This document shows, in pieces, positions 1 through 11,930 of a stretch of 64,000 bases of DNA. The stretch covers positions 152,923 through 216,922 of the forward strand of contig JAAOMT010000553.1 of the NCBI GenBank assembly GCA_016748015.1, in the 5' to 3' direction. The DNA comes from Geosiphon pyriformis (Eukaryota; Glomeromycota; Glomeromycetes; Archaeosporales; Geosiphonaceae). The position numbers and the translations under genes were made by a program. A model generated the notes under the pieces. The model ran no database searches. It saw only the letters and a list, made by a program, of their open reading frames with translations, and had not been told where the DNA came from. The number at the start of each line of letters is the position of its first letter. The first letter of the stretch is position 1.

Positions 1-420
1 AACTGAATCTCTTGGAAGAATAATCCTTGATCAAGATTATTCACGTTGTTACTAATTGATAAAAGCTTTATTGTGAGAATTAGAAAAGCGCTAAAGACCA
101 TTAACATTCTGTGTTTCTAGATTAGAGAAACACATCAGGCAATTGCAAGGATAGCCTCAGAGAAGACCCCAGACAGTGGGTAGATTTCAGTTCAGCCTCT
201 GAGAAGGAGTACATAAACACACACAACAATCAAGAATTAAAGAATAACTTACATCGCAACAATAAAAAGAAAGCCTTCAGTGTAACAGTGACATTATCAC
301 ACAAATAGAATTGAGGAACTCACGAAAGACTGATTGCAATTAAAGCGGGATATCAGCAATTAAATATAACAAGAAAACCATTCCATAACAGCAGTATAGA
401 CAATCCTAGATGAAATAAAA
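1..420. other. Ordinary-composition stretch, no gene recognised
   Basis: This stretch is clearly less AT-rich than the following 6 kb. I see no open frame of useful length. It holds a near-perfect palindrome around 20-43 centred on TTGATCAA, and a hairpin at about 111-135 with arms TGTGTTTCT and AGAAACACA. The near-repeats GCCTCAGAGAAG and GCCTCTGAGAAG occur at about 154 and 197. It may be the end of a gene or repeat lying outside the window. Confidence 0.4.
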
Positions 421-1787
421 AATGATGTTTTCAAGATATTTGTTAAAAACTCAAATTGAAATATATTTACTTAAAATTTTTCTAATATAAACTTTATATA
501 AATTAAAGATTAGGGAACTTAACTCTGTAATTTGTATCTTGTTCCAATATTTTAAGCTCCTTAAATATATCTGTAATACATGTTAAATTAAATATTATAA
601 ATTTATTCTGAATTGTTTTACCTAATAGAATTCTATTTACAACATAATTAGAAATAGATTATCTTTTAAATCAACAAGTCATTTATTTTTGATTTTGTAT
701 ATTTTAAATACAAAAATTTTAACTGTAAATTTATAGATATTAAATATTCTTATTAACATTTACATTAATCTTTATTAATATGCTATTTTACATAATTAGT
801 GAGTTGTTTTTAATAAAATTGCTAAATTTCTTGAACTATTTAAGGATATTATAGTCAAAATATTAACTAGTTTAAATAATACTGCTCTCTCAATTATTCT
901 TCTTTTTAATATTATTCTTAATTATGTTAAAGACATAGTTGATAATAATAAATCTGATAAAGCATTATAATCTTAATTGTATTTATTTAGTTATTTATTT
1001 AACATATTTAATATTAGATTTATTACTTATTGTAATAACTAAGGCAGCAAAAAAAAAGTTTGTTAAATATTACTTTAAAACAATTACAATTATAATACTT
1101 TGCACTGTATTGAATTCAAAGAAAAAATTCTATTATTTTACCAAAAAAATTTTTAGATGCCAATATTAATAAAATAAAAAAATTGTAAATTATTAATTTA
1201 TTCAAATAATTTTATTTTTCAACTCTCATATGATAAATAAACTTTTAAAATATATATTTTTTTTGAAATGAAAAACACATTAAACATTATACCAACATCA
1301 AATAACAGTTTTTTGTTGAATAATAATTTTAATAATATTATAGTATTAAACACACAATTTATATTAGAGACAGATTTTAACAATAATAAAGAAGAAAAAC
1401 TTGATGAAATTGATCATTATATTTCTAAAAAAGTGGCCAAATAGAGAAATAAATATAATGATATAATAGAAGATATATTATAAAAAATATTTATTTAAAT
1501 TAACATTTTATTAATAATTTAATATTTAGACACATCAAACACAATTTTTTTGTTTTACATATATAATTTATAATTATTTAACAATTCAAAGATTATCTGT
1601 TGCTTCTAAATACACTTTTTTTGCAGGTAAAAATATGATTACAGATATGAAGTTTTGCTTAATACTTAAAACTATAAAAGCAGCACAGTGTCTTCAATTA
1701 TGAATGTAAGAATTATTAAAAAAAAAATTAAATAATAATATAATATAATATAATGTTTTTAATAGTCAAATCTAAACATGTTTATAA

Positions 1788-1960
1788 ATTTCGAACTGAA
1801 TTTAAACCAGACTTGTTGTATGTATTTAAATTCAGTTTAAGTTCAGTAATTTTAAGTCTGGTTAAGTTTAAATTTGAAATTTTGCCAAATTTTCTGTTTG
1901 AATTTGGCTTGGTTTAATGGTTTAATTGAATTTAAACCAAACTGAACTGAATATTAAAAC
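1788..1960. repeat. Degenerate direct/inverted repeat cluster
   Basis: The motif GAACTGAATTTAAACCA recurs within 170 bp in both orientations: near 1793, inverted near 1830 and 1853, and direct again near 1928. The arms could fold into imperfect hairpins. It stands out from the surrounding A/T runs by its G and C content. No coding capacity was seen. Confidence 0.4.
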
Positions 1961-3084
1961 TTTAATATTTACTAATTTTATGATAAAGCAAAAAGTGTTT
2001 TAATTAAAGTTTACCAAAAGAACAAAGAAAATTAAAAACTATTATATTTGAATCTGATTTTATTAACATATATAATACTAATAAAACAAAATTATTTTTT
2101 TATATAAAATTAAATTAAACATTTGTAAATGTCAAAATACAAAAAAAAATCAATATATTATATTTATTAATTGTTATTATTATATATTATTGTTATATTA
2201 AATTAATTGGGGTTTTTATAAAATAAATCTTGAACTACAATTTTTTTTGTTATAAATTCAATTAAATCTTACAAATTGCAACTTTTAGTAATTAAACATA
2301 TAAAAATTCAAGATTTTTTAAAAAAATTAATACTTTTAACCTACTTATAATTTATAAATTCAATTTCAAAGCATAGATACACTTAAATATATGAAAAGCA
2401 TGACTCAAATATAAATAAAAACTTTTAAATTCAAAATTTACATATATTATTTTTGGTTAATAATACAACTTTTTATTATACTCAAATCAGAAAAAATTTA
2501 TTCTAATTAATCAATATTATTTTGCACTATTTTCTTCCAAATACAACATTATATTTTTAACCAATAAATGCTGACATTATCAAATTTTTCAAAGACAAAT
2601 ATAAGTATTTATATTGTTAATATATTTTACATTAATTTAAATAAAAAATTAATATTGAACAATTAAGTAATATAATATATACAGTATTATTATTATTATA
2701 TATTATATAATTTTATCTAATAATAATTTATTTTTTAAAAATAAATTAAACATAAAACAAGTAATAAATTATGTTGTTTAATCATAATTTTAAGTAACAC
2801 CTATTATAATTCAAAACTGTTGGCAAAAAACAAATATTCTTTTCTATAATCAAGAATTCAAAACATCAATTGTTATAGATATATTCAACAATTTATTATC
2901 AAATACACAACAATTGGTCAAAAATCTCGAAGATTATAAAGCATTAAAAAAGATAATTAGATTTGAAAAACAATAAACAGAAGAAAATTTTAGTATAAAA
3001 AACCAAAATTTACTTAAAAAAAAGTATATAAATATGAAAAACTAAAGAAAGATTCTAAAAACCAGGTAATAATTAATCAATATT

Positions 3085-3086
<2 letters not shown>

Positions 3087-3119
<33 letters not shown>
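3087..3119. repeat. (TAA)n microsatellite
   Basis: About eleven uninterrupted ATA/TAA triplets inside the AT-rich desert. The kinase-intron microsatellites further on have the same unit but different flanks. Confidence 0.85.
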
Positions 3120-6100
3120 TGATTGATTTAATAAATAAATATAGTTTATTTGATAATAATTATAAAACTTTATAATAAAATATCTCTAAAATAGAACATA
3201 ATTTGCATGTTTTAACTGTGTTTTTTTATAAAAATCTGACTGTAATTATTAATGTTTTATGAAATAATTATTATAAAACTGATTAAAATATAAAAAAATA
3301 AAATTATTTTTGGTATATAAGTTTTTATGTTATTTTTGTTTTGGTATTTTCTGTGTAATTTTTTTAATTATTTTTACGAAATTGGTTCTATCTAATATAG
3401 AGAATAACATAAAATAATTTTAAGTATTAAATGTTTAGATTCAGAAATTATTTAATAATAACTATTAATTCTAAATTTCGAAAAATATTTTCAAAGTTAA
3501 TTAAAAGAAATTGTGTACTAATTTGTGGAATTAAAAATTAAAAATTGGGTTTAAAATAGTAGTGTTTAAGTTTGTTATTATGTAAAATTTTTTTCAAAAG
3601 TTTATCATTAAGTTTTAACTTGTATAATTTATTACTAAAAATTTTGTATATATAAAATAGTCTATTTTATTTATAATTGAATTTTTCACTTTATTGTTTT
3701 TTAATTTTAATTCTGTATAAGAAAACTTTATTTTCAACTTTAAATTAATTGATAACAAATAACAATTAGTTGTTATATTATTCTTTTTGTTAAACTTGAA
3801 AGTATTTTATATGAATAGCTATAATTTATTATTTTTTTTCTAGTGTACTAAAAAGAATATAAGCTTTTTATTACAATGTTTCTTAGAAATTTTTTTTTGT
3901 AATTGGTTAAATTAAATAAGTTTTTATTATAAAATTAACTAATAATATTACTGTTTTTCTATAGATTAAATTAAATAATATATGTTTTATTGTATTTTAT
4001 TTTGGTGTTTTATATATTAATAACACCAATAAAATAAAAATATCTTATTTTTGCTTAAAATTAATTAAAACTTTGGTTAATAATTCACAAAATATTTTGT
4101 TAAAATATTTTATAAGTTTATTTGTTTATAGATAATAAGATAAAAATAAAAATCTTTTAACATTAAATTGTTTACAAATTTTTTGTATTAAGTTATTTAC
4201 AAAATGTGTTTTTTAATTAAATAAAAGTTTAATTGAATATTTATGTTTATAAATAATGTTTTTATAGATAAATTTGCTATTAATTTTGTATTTGTTTGTT
4301 AAATTGCTCTTGTTTTAAGTTATTTTGTTAGATAATTTATTATAATTGTAATATATTGATTTTTTTAAGTTGTAATAGATAGTGATTAATTTGATTAAAA
4401 AATTGTTTAACTTTAATTGGATTTAAGAATTTAATAAAATGTGTTTTTTTTCTAATAACTATTATAAAATTCAATATATAATAAATATTTTTTTTATTCA
4501 AGACCAAAAATAGTGTTTTAGTGTTTTTTAAATTGTGCTAATTTTTTCAAGATATGCTAATAACAAGTTTGAATATATGTTATATAAGATTGTTTTTTTT
4601 TATGTTTTTGAATTATTCTAAGTAAATTATTTAAGTTTTTGTAATTTTAATAAAAATTACAAGATTTTAGAATTCCAGAAATTTTTATAGAAAGAATTTA
4701 AAGATTTCAAAAAATTTTATATAATAAAAATTGTATATATATAACAGTAAAAATAAAAAAAAAGACAAAAATCTAAGACTTAGTTTTTTTTTTTCCATTT
4801 TATTTTAAAAGTTAACTTGTTATTACTTAAAATAGAATTACCTACTTATTAATAAAATTATCAATTATTATTTAATTTATATTATTATTATTACTTGATT
4901 AAATTATTTACTAGTTTTTGCTATATCAACAACTTATGCTAATAATAATTAATACTTAACTATATTAAAATAATAGTTTTTTGATTATGATTATTAATAA
5001 AATATTAATTTTTTAAATTTATAATAAAATAATTAATTTTATATTAACTATTTTATTAAGTTATTTTGTAATAAAAATCAATTTTTTTACAAAAATTTTT
5101 AACTGTAAGCTTTTTAATAATATAAAAAAGAAAAAAAAATTGTTTTTTAATAACAGTTAATTACAAAATATTTGGTTTTTAAAATAGAAAAATTTATTTT
5201 ATTTTAAATTTTTTTGTTAATATTTTAATAAACTAAATATATATTTAGTAAACTATAAATTATTTTAATAAAATATTAAATAGTTTAAAATATTACATAA
5301 TTTAATTATTATATTTATTTATATTTATGTATTATATAAATTAAATTATTACTTAAATAATAATATTTAATAATTTAACTAAATAATAATTAATAAAAAT
5401 AAAATGAAATTATATTTTAATTAATAAAAAGAATCATAAAAATTTATATTAATTAATAATTCAAATTTTGTTTAATAACAACAATTGATAATTGTTTTTT
5501 AAGTACTATTCAAAACAATATTACCAAAAAACAAAAAATATATTTTTGGTTTTTATCTGATTAGTTTTATATTTAAAATTAAATAACTTAATAACTAATT
5601 GGTTAAAGTTATATACAAAAACATAACTTGTTTTGCTTTTAAAGCTGGTAATAATTAGTTAAAAACCAACATATTAGATAACATAATTAGAAACAAATAT
5701 AAATAAGAATTTGGAAAAGGAAATTGTTTTTTGGTTAACTTAGCTTTTTTAATTATTTGAATAATAGTAAGGAAAAAAATAAAAAAAATGCTATTTTATT
5801 TATAAAAAATATTTTCATAAAGTACTATAGAACAGTTTTAATAGCTGTGGATGTTTCATTGATAAAATATTATCAGATGCTTTAGAAAATAAAAAATTTA
5901 CTCTTTGTTCTAGTTATAGTTTAAAAATACATGATATGAATAAAATTTTTTTGTATTTGAAATTGAAATGTTAAGTAATAAAAATAAAATTTATTATTAT
6001 TAAAATTTGTAAATATGAAAATATAATTTTACAACTGTTTTTAATTAGATAGCAAATAAAAAAGAGCTATTTTTATTTTTTTATTAATATTAAAAATTAT

Positions 6101-6315
6101 ATTAATAAAATAATAAATAATAAAATGCCAAAAAAATTATTTGAATAAGAATGTATAAAATTTATTATGTATTATCTTTTATCAATTTATTTTACAAAAT
6201 TAGTTTAAGAAAAAAATACCAATCTAGTTATAATTTTTGGTAGATTAGTTTTTTGAATTTATCTATTACATATAATTATATTATACAGCAAATAAATAAT
6301 AGATAAATATGAATT

Positions 6316-6316
6316 A

Positions 6317-6361
<45 letters not shown>
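6316..6361. repeat. (TAA)n microsatellite in kinase-fragment intron
   Basis: About fifteen TAA triplets immediately downstream (minus-strand sense) of the splice donor of the kinase fragment at 6373-6810. The flank AATATGAATTAAA is shared with the microsatellites near 9797 and 11138, so it was inherited with the gene copies. Confidence 0.85.
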
Positions 6362-6372
6362 TGTTTGTTTAC

Positions 6373-6810
6373 CTCATTAAACACTTTTGAACTGTTCGTT
6401 GGGATAATTTTTATTGCTACTTCATCAATCTTTTCTTCAAATTTATTAGTTCTTCTCTTTTATATTCCATTAAACCATAATGTTTTATAGTTTGAGGATT
6501 AATTAATCCATCAACCCGTGCTGCTTTAGAAATTATACCGAACCCTCCTTTACCAATTTCCTTTATATTCGACAAACACTCCCATAGAATCCAAGAATAG
6601 TAATTCAATCTACCACTATTTTGATTAGGTGGAATACAGATTGGATTCTTTATTGCCGCTTGAAAGGTCGCAGTAAAGGTTTTCAAAAAATATGAACCAG
6701 TATGCTTTACAATAATTCTCTTTATTATTTTTAATCCTCTCTTGGAAACATGAATACAGGTTGCAATCATGAACTTCTGTAAGAGTTAATTTAGTTTCTT
6801 TTAATTCCAT
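6373..6810 (-). pseudogene. Protein kinase-like fragment, N-terminal exon only
   Basis: The minus strand encodes the N-terminal part of a glomeromycete protein kinase-like protein. It begins MELKETK with a His-Asp-Cys-Asn leader and runs through SWILWECLSNIKEIGKGGFGII, whose GKGGFG is the glycine-rich ATP loop. It ends with VAIKII, whose Lys is the beta-3 lysine, before a GTAAAC donor at about 6372. At least two frameshifts separate these pieces: the leader frame stops near 6625, and the loop frame drifts off before the VAIK segment. The C-lobe is absent; the sequence beyond the intron microsatellite is unrelated AT-rich DNA. It is a dead, truncated paralogue of the kinase-like gene at 10391-12400. 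Expression or function is not expected. Confidence 0.75.
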
Positions 6811-8126
6811 GATTAACTTTGAATAAAATTGAATAGTCTATTATTTGAATAGATTTTTTAACAAGAACAAGGTTTGTTTAGAAAGTTATTTTTTTAAAGA
6901 TGGAGTTACTATTGATGTTATTTCTCTGTGTTCACACACTTAACAAATTATCGTTATTCAGCAAACTATGATTCGTTATAAATCATACTGAATAGAAAGG
7001 TTTATTAATAGCCGCTTTTAATTTCTTATTTTATTAGCTCTTGAATTAACTTCGAATACTTTGATCAAAAATGAAAATTTTATGATTATTTAATTGATTA
7101 GAGAATATTAAATAAGGGTGGCAGTCTGAATTTCAAATTGATTAGTTTAACATCAATAGGTAATTCTAAATGACAGAGTGTTATTATAGATAATTCTAAA
7201 TGACAGAGTGTTATTAAAGATAATACTAAATGACAGAGTGCTATTAAAAAATCTTTGTAACAGAATATTATTAATTAATAAGAATAGGTTTGATACTGAT
7301 AAAAGTAATATTAAATCAAATTTTCTTATATGACTATTTATTTAATATAAATTTACTATTATATCTACTGTGATACAAACTTTAAAGGAATTTTATGAAA
7401 GTGGGCCGATTTACTGAAGAGCTACATATTGTAAAATACATATTAAGCTTCATAATAATTGTAAAACCTTCAAATAATGACAAAAAATAACAATAATAAA
7501 ACAAAGTATATATTAACTGAAGAATCTAGCATTGTAGCCAATAAGCTAATTTTTGTTTGGAATTTCATATATGAATTAATTTCAAAGTTTTATTTTATTT
7601 TAAAGGCCTTTGTTATTTATTTATTTTTTTTAAGAATTTTATGAAAAAAAGTAAAAAATTTAAGTAAAAATATTTATTGTAATTAATTGTTAATCATAAT
7701 CATACAAAAATTAACATCATATCTAATAATATATAAATGGAAAATTTTTAAAAATTTCATATAATAATAACTGATTATAATTAATGGTTGTTCAATTAGA
7801 TAAAAATGTAATGTTAACACAAATTTATTAAACCAAGAATTTTAAATCACTATTAAAAATTGTTATACTTTATATTGTTGGTTTTTTCCATATTTTACAA
7901 CGTGATAAATAATTTTTTTTAGATAATTTTAATTTTAATTTCAATTATTGTTTTATTACATAATGATTTTTATAAACGCTACCTACTTCAAGTAAATTAA
8001 CTTGCTCATATAAGAAAATTTTATACAGAATTTAAGAGTATGAAAAATATTTTACTTTGGCGATCTCAATATTACAACATGAAATTTTGCCCTAATTTGG
8101 TAAATCTGAACTTTTATTTTAATACT
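6811..8126. other. Intergenic stretch between kinase fragment and secreted-protein gene
   Basis: AT-rich and without a gene, apart from the exact 30-bp triplicated repeat at 7161-7250. Positions up to about 7000 resemble a decayed kinase promoter: similar text (TTATTTCTCTGTGTTCACA) also lies upstream of the kinase copy near 12470. Confidence 0.55.
7161..7250. repeat. 30-bp tandem repeat, three copies
   Basis: Units start at 7161, 7191 and 7221. Each carries TAATTCTAAATGACAGAGTG (third copy TAATACTAAA) followed by a TTATTA-type tail. The period is exactly 30 bp with only a few substitutions, implying fairly recent duplication. Confidence 0.85.
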
Positions 8127-8874
8127 CTATTTATCAATACGGAATTCACGACTATTATGAAAAAAATGAAGTTTAAAAAAGAAAATGTTAAGTTTCTATT
8201 TTAGAAATTAAAATTTTGCCTCAAATACCAATGAAAATCTCACCTGTAAATAACACAATCAGGTCCTTTGGAGGTACGCCCCCAAGTTCTAAGCATGAAT
8301 GTAGAGGCTTTATCATCTGTACCATAGGTAACCCAGTCGACGGAATCAGGAATATTGAGTGTGACAGTTTTTTCTGCAGTTGGATTCGACTCAAATGGTA
8401 ACGAACCAGTCCAAAGATTTTTGACCTCACCACCTTTGCCAGCTTGTTTATAGTAAACAGTGATCGAATTTATTTCACTAACCAAAGAATTTCCTTTTGC
8501 ATAGGAAACTTTAAGCTGGTCGCCTCTGTTGAAAATTTCGCCTCCTGCCGGTGTTATGAATTTGAAATCTGGAATAAAAAAATAAAGAATATAAGGTCTT
8601 TTAGGAACAATATTGAAATATTTTCAAAGAAATACGGCTTTAAAAACACTACCTTCACATAATGGCAATTCTTTAAATTGAGCAACATTTAAAAAAGAGG
8701 TATAAGCAATCTGTTTCAAAAGTACGTTAATTATTATTCGAAATCTTTGATAATGTTACCTCTTTTAATTAGTTTAAACGGCATTGCATTCCCATTACCC
8801 ATTTGCAAGATGGTAACAAAAAAGAGAAACGTGATAATGAATAGAAGGCTTGGTAAAAATTTTTGGTTCATCAT
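8127..8874 (-). CDS. Small secreted protein with Kre9/Knh1-like domain (4 exons, about 160 aa)
   Basis: Proposed exons on the minus strand are 8874-8760, 8670-8653, 8568-8244 and 8151-8127, each bounded by GT...AG and phase-compatible, giving a 160-residue protein. Residues 2-30 (MNQKFLPSLLFIITFLFF...) form a signal peptide. After a KR and a Cys the mature part begins FKFITPAGGEIFNRGDQL, the opening strand of the Ser/Thr-rich cell-wall Kre9/Knh1-type beta-sandwich, and continues through SITVYYK, NLWTGSLPF and ADKASTFMLRTWG-like strands. Exon 2 is only 18 nt with an AAAG acceptor and the last exon is 25 nt. These are the weakest parts, chosen because the frame stays open only that way. The likely role is extracellular, at the cell wall or host interface; the exact function is unknown. 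It appears to be an intact gene among dead kinase copies. Confidence 0.75.
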
Positions 8875-9329
8875 TTTGAAAGGTTTGAGATTGTCAAAGT
8901 TATTAAAAATGAGATGATCAAGTCAGAATGAGCTCTATTGTCTTTTACCCTATATTCTAAAGATAGGATTTGGTCAGAAATATTCAAAAATTGGCAAGAA
9001 ATTCAAGTTGAAAGGGCTTCAACACAATTTCAGGGTTAAAAAATAAACCTCTAAGTCTGTTCTTTAATTTTCGAAATAGTTAACTCTTCTTTATAGGGTG
9101 TCAAAGTGGGAATAATTTATTGTTTATAAAAAAAGGAGTTACTTTTGGCAATAAACTTTAATTTGATCACTGATCACCTAGAACTGATAAAAAGTTAAAA
9201 AATAACCTAAAAAGTAAATCAATCAATACAAAAATAATTAAACTAACTTTTAAAATTTATTTTACGTATTTATCCAATTCCTAAAAACTGATTTATTTTA
9301 GCTTTAGACTCTCTTGTAAACTTTTTGTC
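8875..9329. other. Upstream region of secreted-protein gene
   Basis: No gene seen. Its left end should contain the promoter of the minus-strand secreted-protein gene, but I recognise no TATA box or factor site with confidence. Its right end borders a decayed kinase fragment. Confidence 0.5.
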
Positions 9330-9745
9330 ATATATCTCCCAAAGTTCTCAACTTCTGTTTAACTTCAGCAGTAGGACGATTCTCAGGTAATCTTAGGTCT
9401 TTAACCATTTAAAATAGCCATTATAAGAATATGATGAAAAGGAGGCTTTCCTGTTGCTAATTCCCATAACTATAAATATCACCAGCTGTTGTAAACTTTT
9501 CTCCTCTTAAAACTTCTGGTGGGAATGTATGGATAAACTCCATATATATTTTTTTCCTCTGTTGTTGTGCTTCATGGTTGACATAATCCGAGGTCTCCAA
9601 TATTGACTGTATCTTCATATAATTGTAGGATGTAGGTCACGATGAACCATACTAGAAGAATGAATTGAATTAAGTTCAGAAGCTATATTTCCACATGGAT
9701 CGAAATTCGATAAACGAGTATTTCAGCATTTTGCGTAAGCCCATA
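9330..9745 (-). pseudogene. Protein kinase-like fragment, C-lobe exon only
   Basis: Minus-strand sequence closely parallels the C-lobe exon of the kinase-like gene near 10391-10974. It includes the segments read there as LATGKPPFH, GDIYSF, PPEVLRGEKFTTAG and the HRDLH region, but single-base and larger indels scatter them over all three frames and the segment after the catalytic loop is shortened. The (TAA)n of the shared intron lies just upstream at 9797-9831, after which no N-lobe exon is found. This is a second, more decayed paralogue that kept the opposite half from the fragment at 6373-6810. Confidence 0.7.
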
Positions 9746-9795
9746 CATTGAAAACTTAAATATCTACTCTTAATAAATATATCAAATATGAGTTA

Positions 9796-9796
<1 letters not shown>

Positions 9797-9831
<35 letters not shown>
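9797..9831. repeat. (TAA)n microsatellite in kinase-fragment intron
   Basis: About eleven TAA triplets preceded by AATATGAGTTAAA, homologous in position to the repeats at 6316 and 11138. Confidence 0.85.
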
Positions 9832-10390
9832 TATAATATTAAATGATCTTATAATTTGTTTTTATTAAACAAAATTATTTTATTATCTTGAAATTAATCT
9901 TTTTAATCATTTTATTTAATTCGCTTTTCAAATTGATCTGTTTATATTTATTTTTCGGATCTATATGCTTTTCAAAGCCTTTTACCAAACACACAATAAT
10001 ATCGTGTTTTTTTAATAATTAAAATGTTGTTAAAATAATTATATTTTAAATGTTTGTTTTAAAGTTGACTAAAGAATAATGAATTGGCCTTTAAAAAAAA
10101 TTTTTTTTAATTAAGAAAAAACTAAAAAATTCTCAAGCTGATTGATTTATTTAGTTGTGATATGAGTCAATTCTTGTCAATATTGTTTTTTAAAGCTTAA
10201 AATTTTTTCATTATGAATTGCAAAAGTAGTAATTTTTGTGTTCTCCCGAAAAACCTTTTTTCTTTTTTAATGCTAGCAGTAACGTAATCCGACTCATTTA
10301 TAACTTTCTAAAATAATGTGTTTATATGTACGAATCTATTTTTTTTATAAGAATGACACCTACGTAATTAAAACAAGTGAATTTTTTTTA
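9832..10390. other. AT-rich intergenic stretch
   Basis: No gene, RNA or repeat recognised. It separates two kinase-like copies. Confidence 0.6.
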
Positions 10391-10450
10391 TTAAAACAGT
10401 TTTAACAATTTAGAATTATTTATTCGCGTTAGTCTGATCAATTTGAAGGT

Positions 10451-11135
10451 GGAATATGTGGGGGAGGTAATCTTAGGTCTTTCATCATTATAGACAATAT
10501 CCATTACGAGAAAGTGGTCATGAGAACGATCATGAAAAGGAGGCTTTCCTGTTGCTAATTCCCATAATAACATGGGGCAAAACTATAAATATCACCAGCT
10601 GTTGTAAACTTTGCTCCTCTTAAAACTTCTGGTGGAATGTATGGATAAACTCCATATATCTTTTTCTTCTCTGTTGTTGTTGCTTCATTTTTTACTGGTT
10701 GACATAGTCCGAGGTCTCCAATTACCCAATCATCATAACTTAAGTTTAGGATGTTTCCCGAGTGCAGGCTACGATGAACCATACCAAAATAATGAATCGA
10801 ATCAAGTCCTGCAACTATTCTCCCCACCATATGTAATTTATCTTTCCAACTCACAGAATGAAAATATGTTGAGAAATATTTTCGCATGTCTCCATGTGCG
10901 GCAAACACCATCACGATTCTATACTCGAGTGTTCCAGCGTTTTGCGTAATTCCAAATATTAAATAGATACTCATACTTATTAATAAGCATAGCTCTTTGA
11001 ATATTTAACTATCAACACAGTGTAAAAAATTATAAATTAATAAATAGATAATATAATAAATAGAATAAATAAATAAATAAATAGATAATATACAGTAAAT
11101 AAATAATAGGTAAATATGAATTAAACACAAATATA

Positions 11136-11175
<40 letters not shown>

Positions 11176-11180
11176 GTTTA
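10451..11180. repeat. 730-bp exact duplicate, copy 1 (probable assembly artefact)
   Basis: Identical, as far as I can compare by eye, to 11201-11930 at a constant offset of 750. It ends exactly where the N run begins, and its partner starts exactly where the N run ends. That is the signature of two contigs overlapping by 730 bp that were scaffolded instead of merged. Confidence 0.9.
11138..11176. repeat. (TAA)n microsatellite in kinase intron (also at 11888-11926)
   Basis: About twelve TAA triplets in the single intron of the kinase-like gene. The second occurrence at 11888-11926 is the assembly duplicate. A slippage-prone repeat at the contig end is a plausible reason the assembler stopped here. 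Confidence 0.85.
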
Positions 11181-11200
11181 NNNNNNNNNNNNNNNNNNNN
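11181..11200. other. Assembly gap (20 N)
   Basis: Twenty N bases between two identical 730-bp blocks. The true gap is probably negative, an overlap. Confidence 0.98.
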
Positions 11201-11885
11201 GGAATATGTGGGGGAGGTAATCTTAGGTCTTTCATCATTATAGACAATATCCATTACGAGAAAGTGGTCATGAGAACGATCATGAAAAGGAGGCTTTCCT
11301 GTTGCTAATTCCCATAATAACATGGGGCAAAACTATAAATATCACCAGCTGTTGTAAACTTTGCTCCTCTTAAAACTTCTGGTGGAATGTATGGATAAAC
11401 TCCATATATCTTTTTCTTCTCTGTTGTTGTTGCTTCATTTTTTACTGGTTGACATAGTCCGAGGTCTCCAATTACCCAATCATCATAACTTAAGTTTAGG
11501 ATGTTTCCCGAGTGCAGGCTACGATGAACCATACCAAAATAATGAATCGAATCAAGTCCTGCAACTATTCTCCCCACCATATGTAATTTATCTTTCCAAC
11601 TCACAGAATGAAAATATGTTGAGAAATATTTTCGCATGTCTCCATGTGCGGCAAACACCATCACGATTCTATACTCGAGTGTTCCAGCGTTTTGCGTAAT
11701 TCCAAATATTAAATAGATACTCATACTTATTAATAAGCATAGCTCTTTGAATATTTAACTATCAACACAGTGTAAAAAATTATAAATTAATAAATAGATA
11801 ATATAATAAATAGAATAAATAAATAAATAAATAGATAATATACAGTAAATAAATAATAGGTAAATATGAATTAAACACAAATATA

Positions 11886-11925
<40 letters not shown>

Positions 11926-11930
11926 GTTTA
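11201..11930. repeat. 730-bp exact duplicate, copy 2
   Basis: Second copy of the block at 10451-11180. This copy is the one continuous with the kinase N-lobe exon at 11931-12400, whereas copy 1 is continuous with the 3' flank. Together they reconstruct one locus. Confidence 0.9.

Larger units (their letters stand above)
421..6315. other. Extremely AT-rich gene-free desert
   Basis: Nearly six kilobases of A/T runs, with G and C visibly rare and no credible gene. Open frames here, for example 939-1169 and a 58-codon frame at 1268-1444, consist of Asn, Ile, Lys, Leu and Phe codons expected by chance at this composition. A few coding-like scraps exist (about 2835-3065 and 5830-5940, plus strand) but are interrupted by stops and match no family I recognise. 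The stretch could be a decayed repeat graveyard or a centromere-type AT block; the sequence does not decide. Confidence 0.7.

Noticed and set aside
939-1444. Open frames of 76 and 58 codons in the AT desert
   Set aside because: Composition-driven (Asn/Ile/Lys/Leu) with no motif or splice support.
10611-10949. Plus-strand 112-codon frame, repeated at 11361-11699
   Set aside because: Antisense shadow of the kinase C-lobe exon; the repeat is the assembly duplication.
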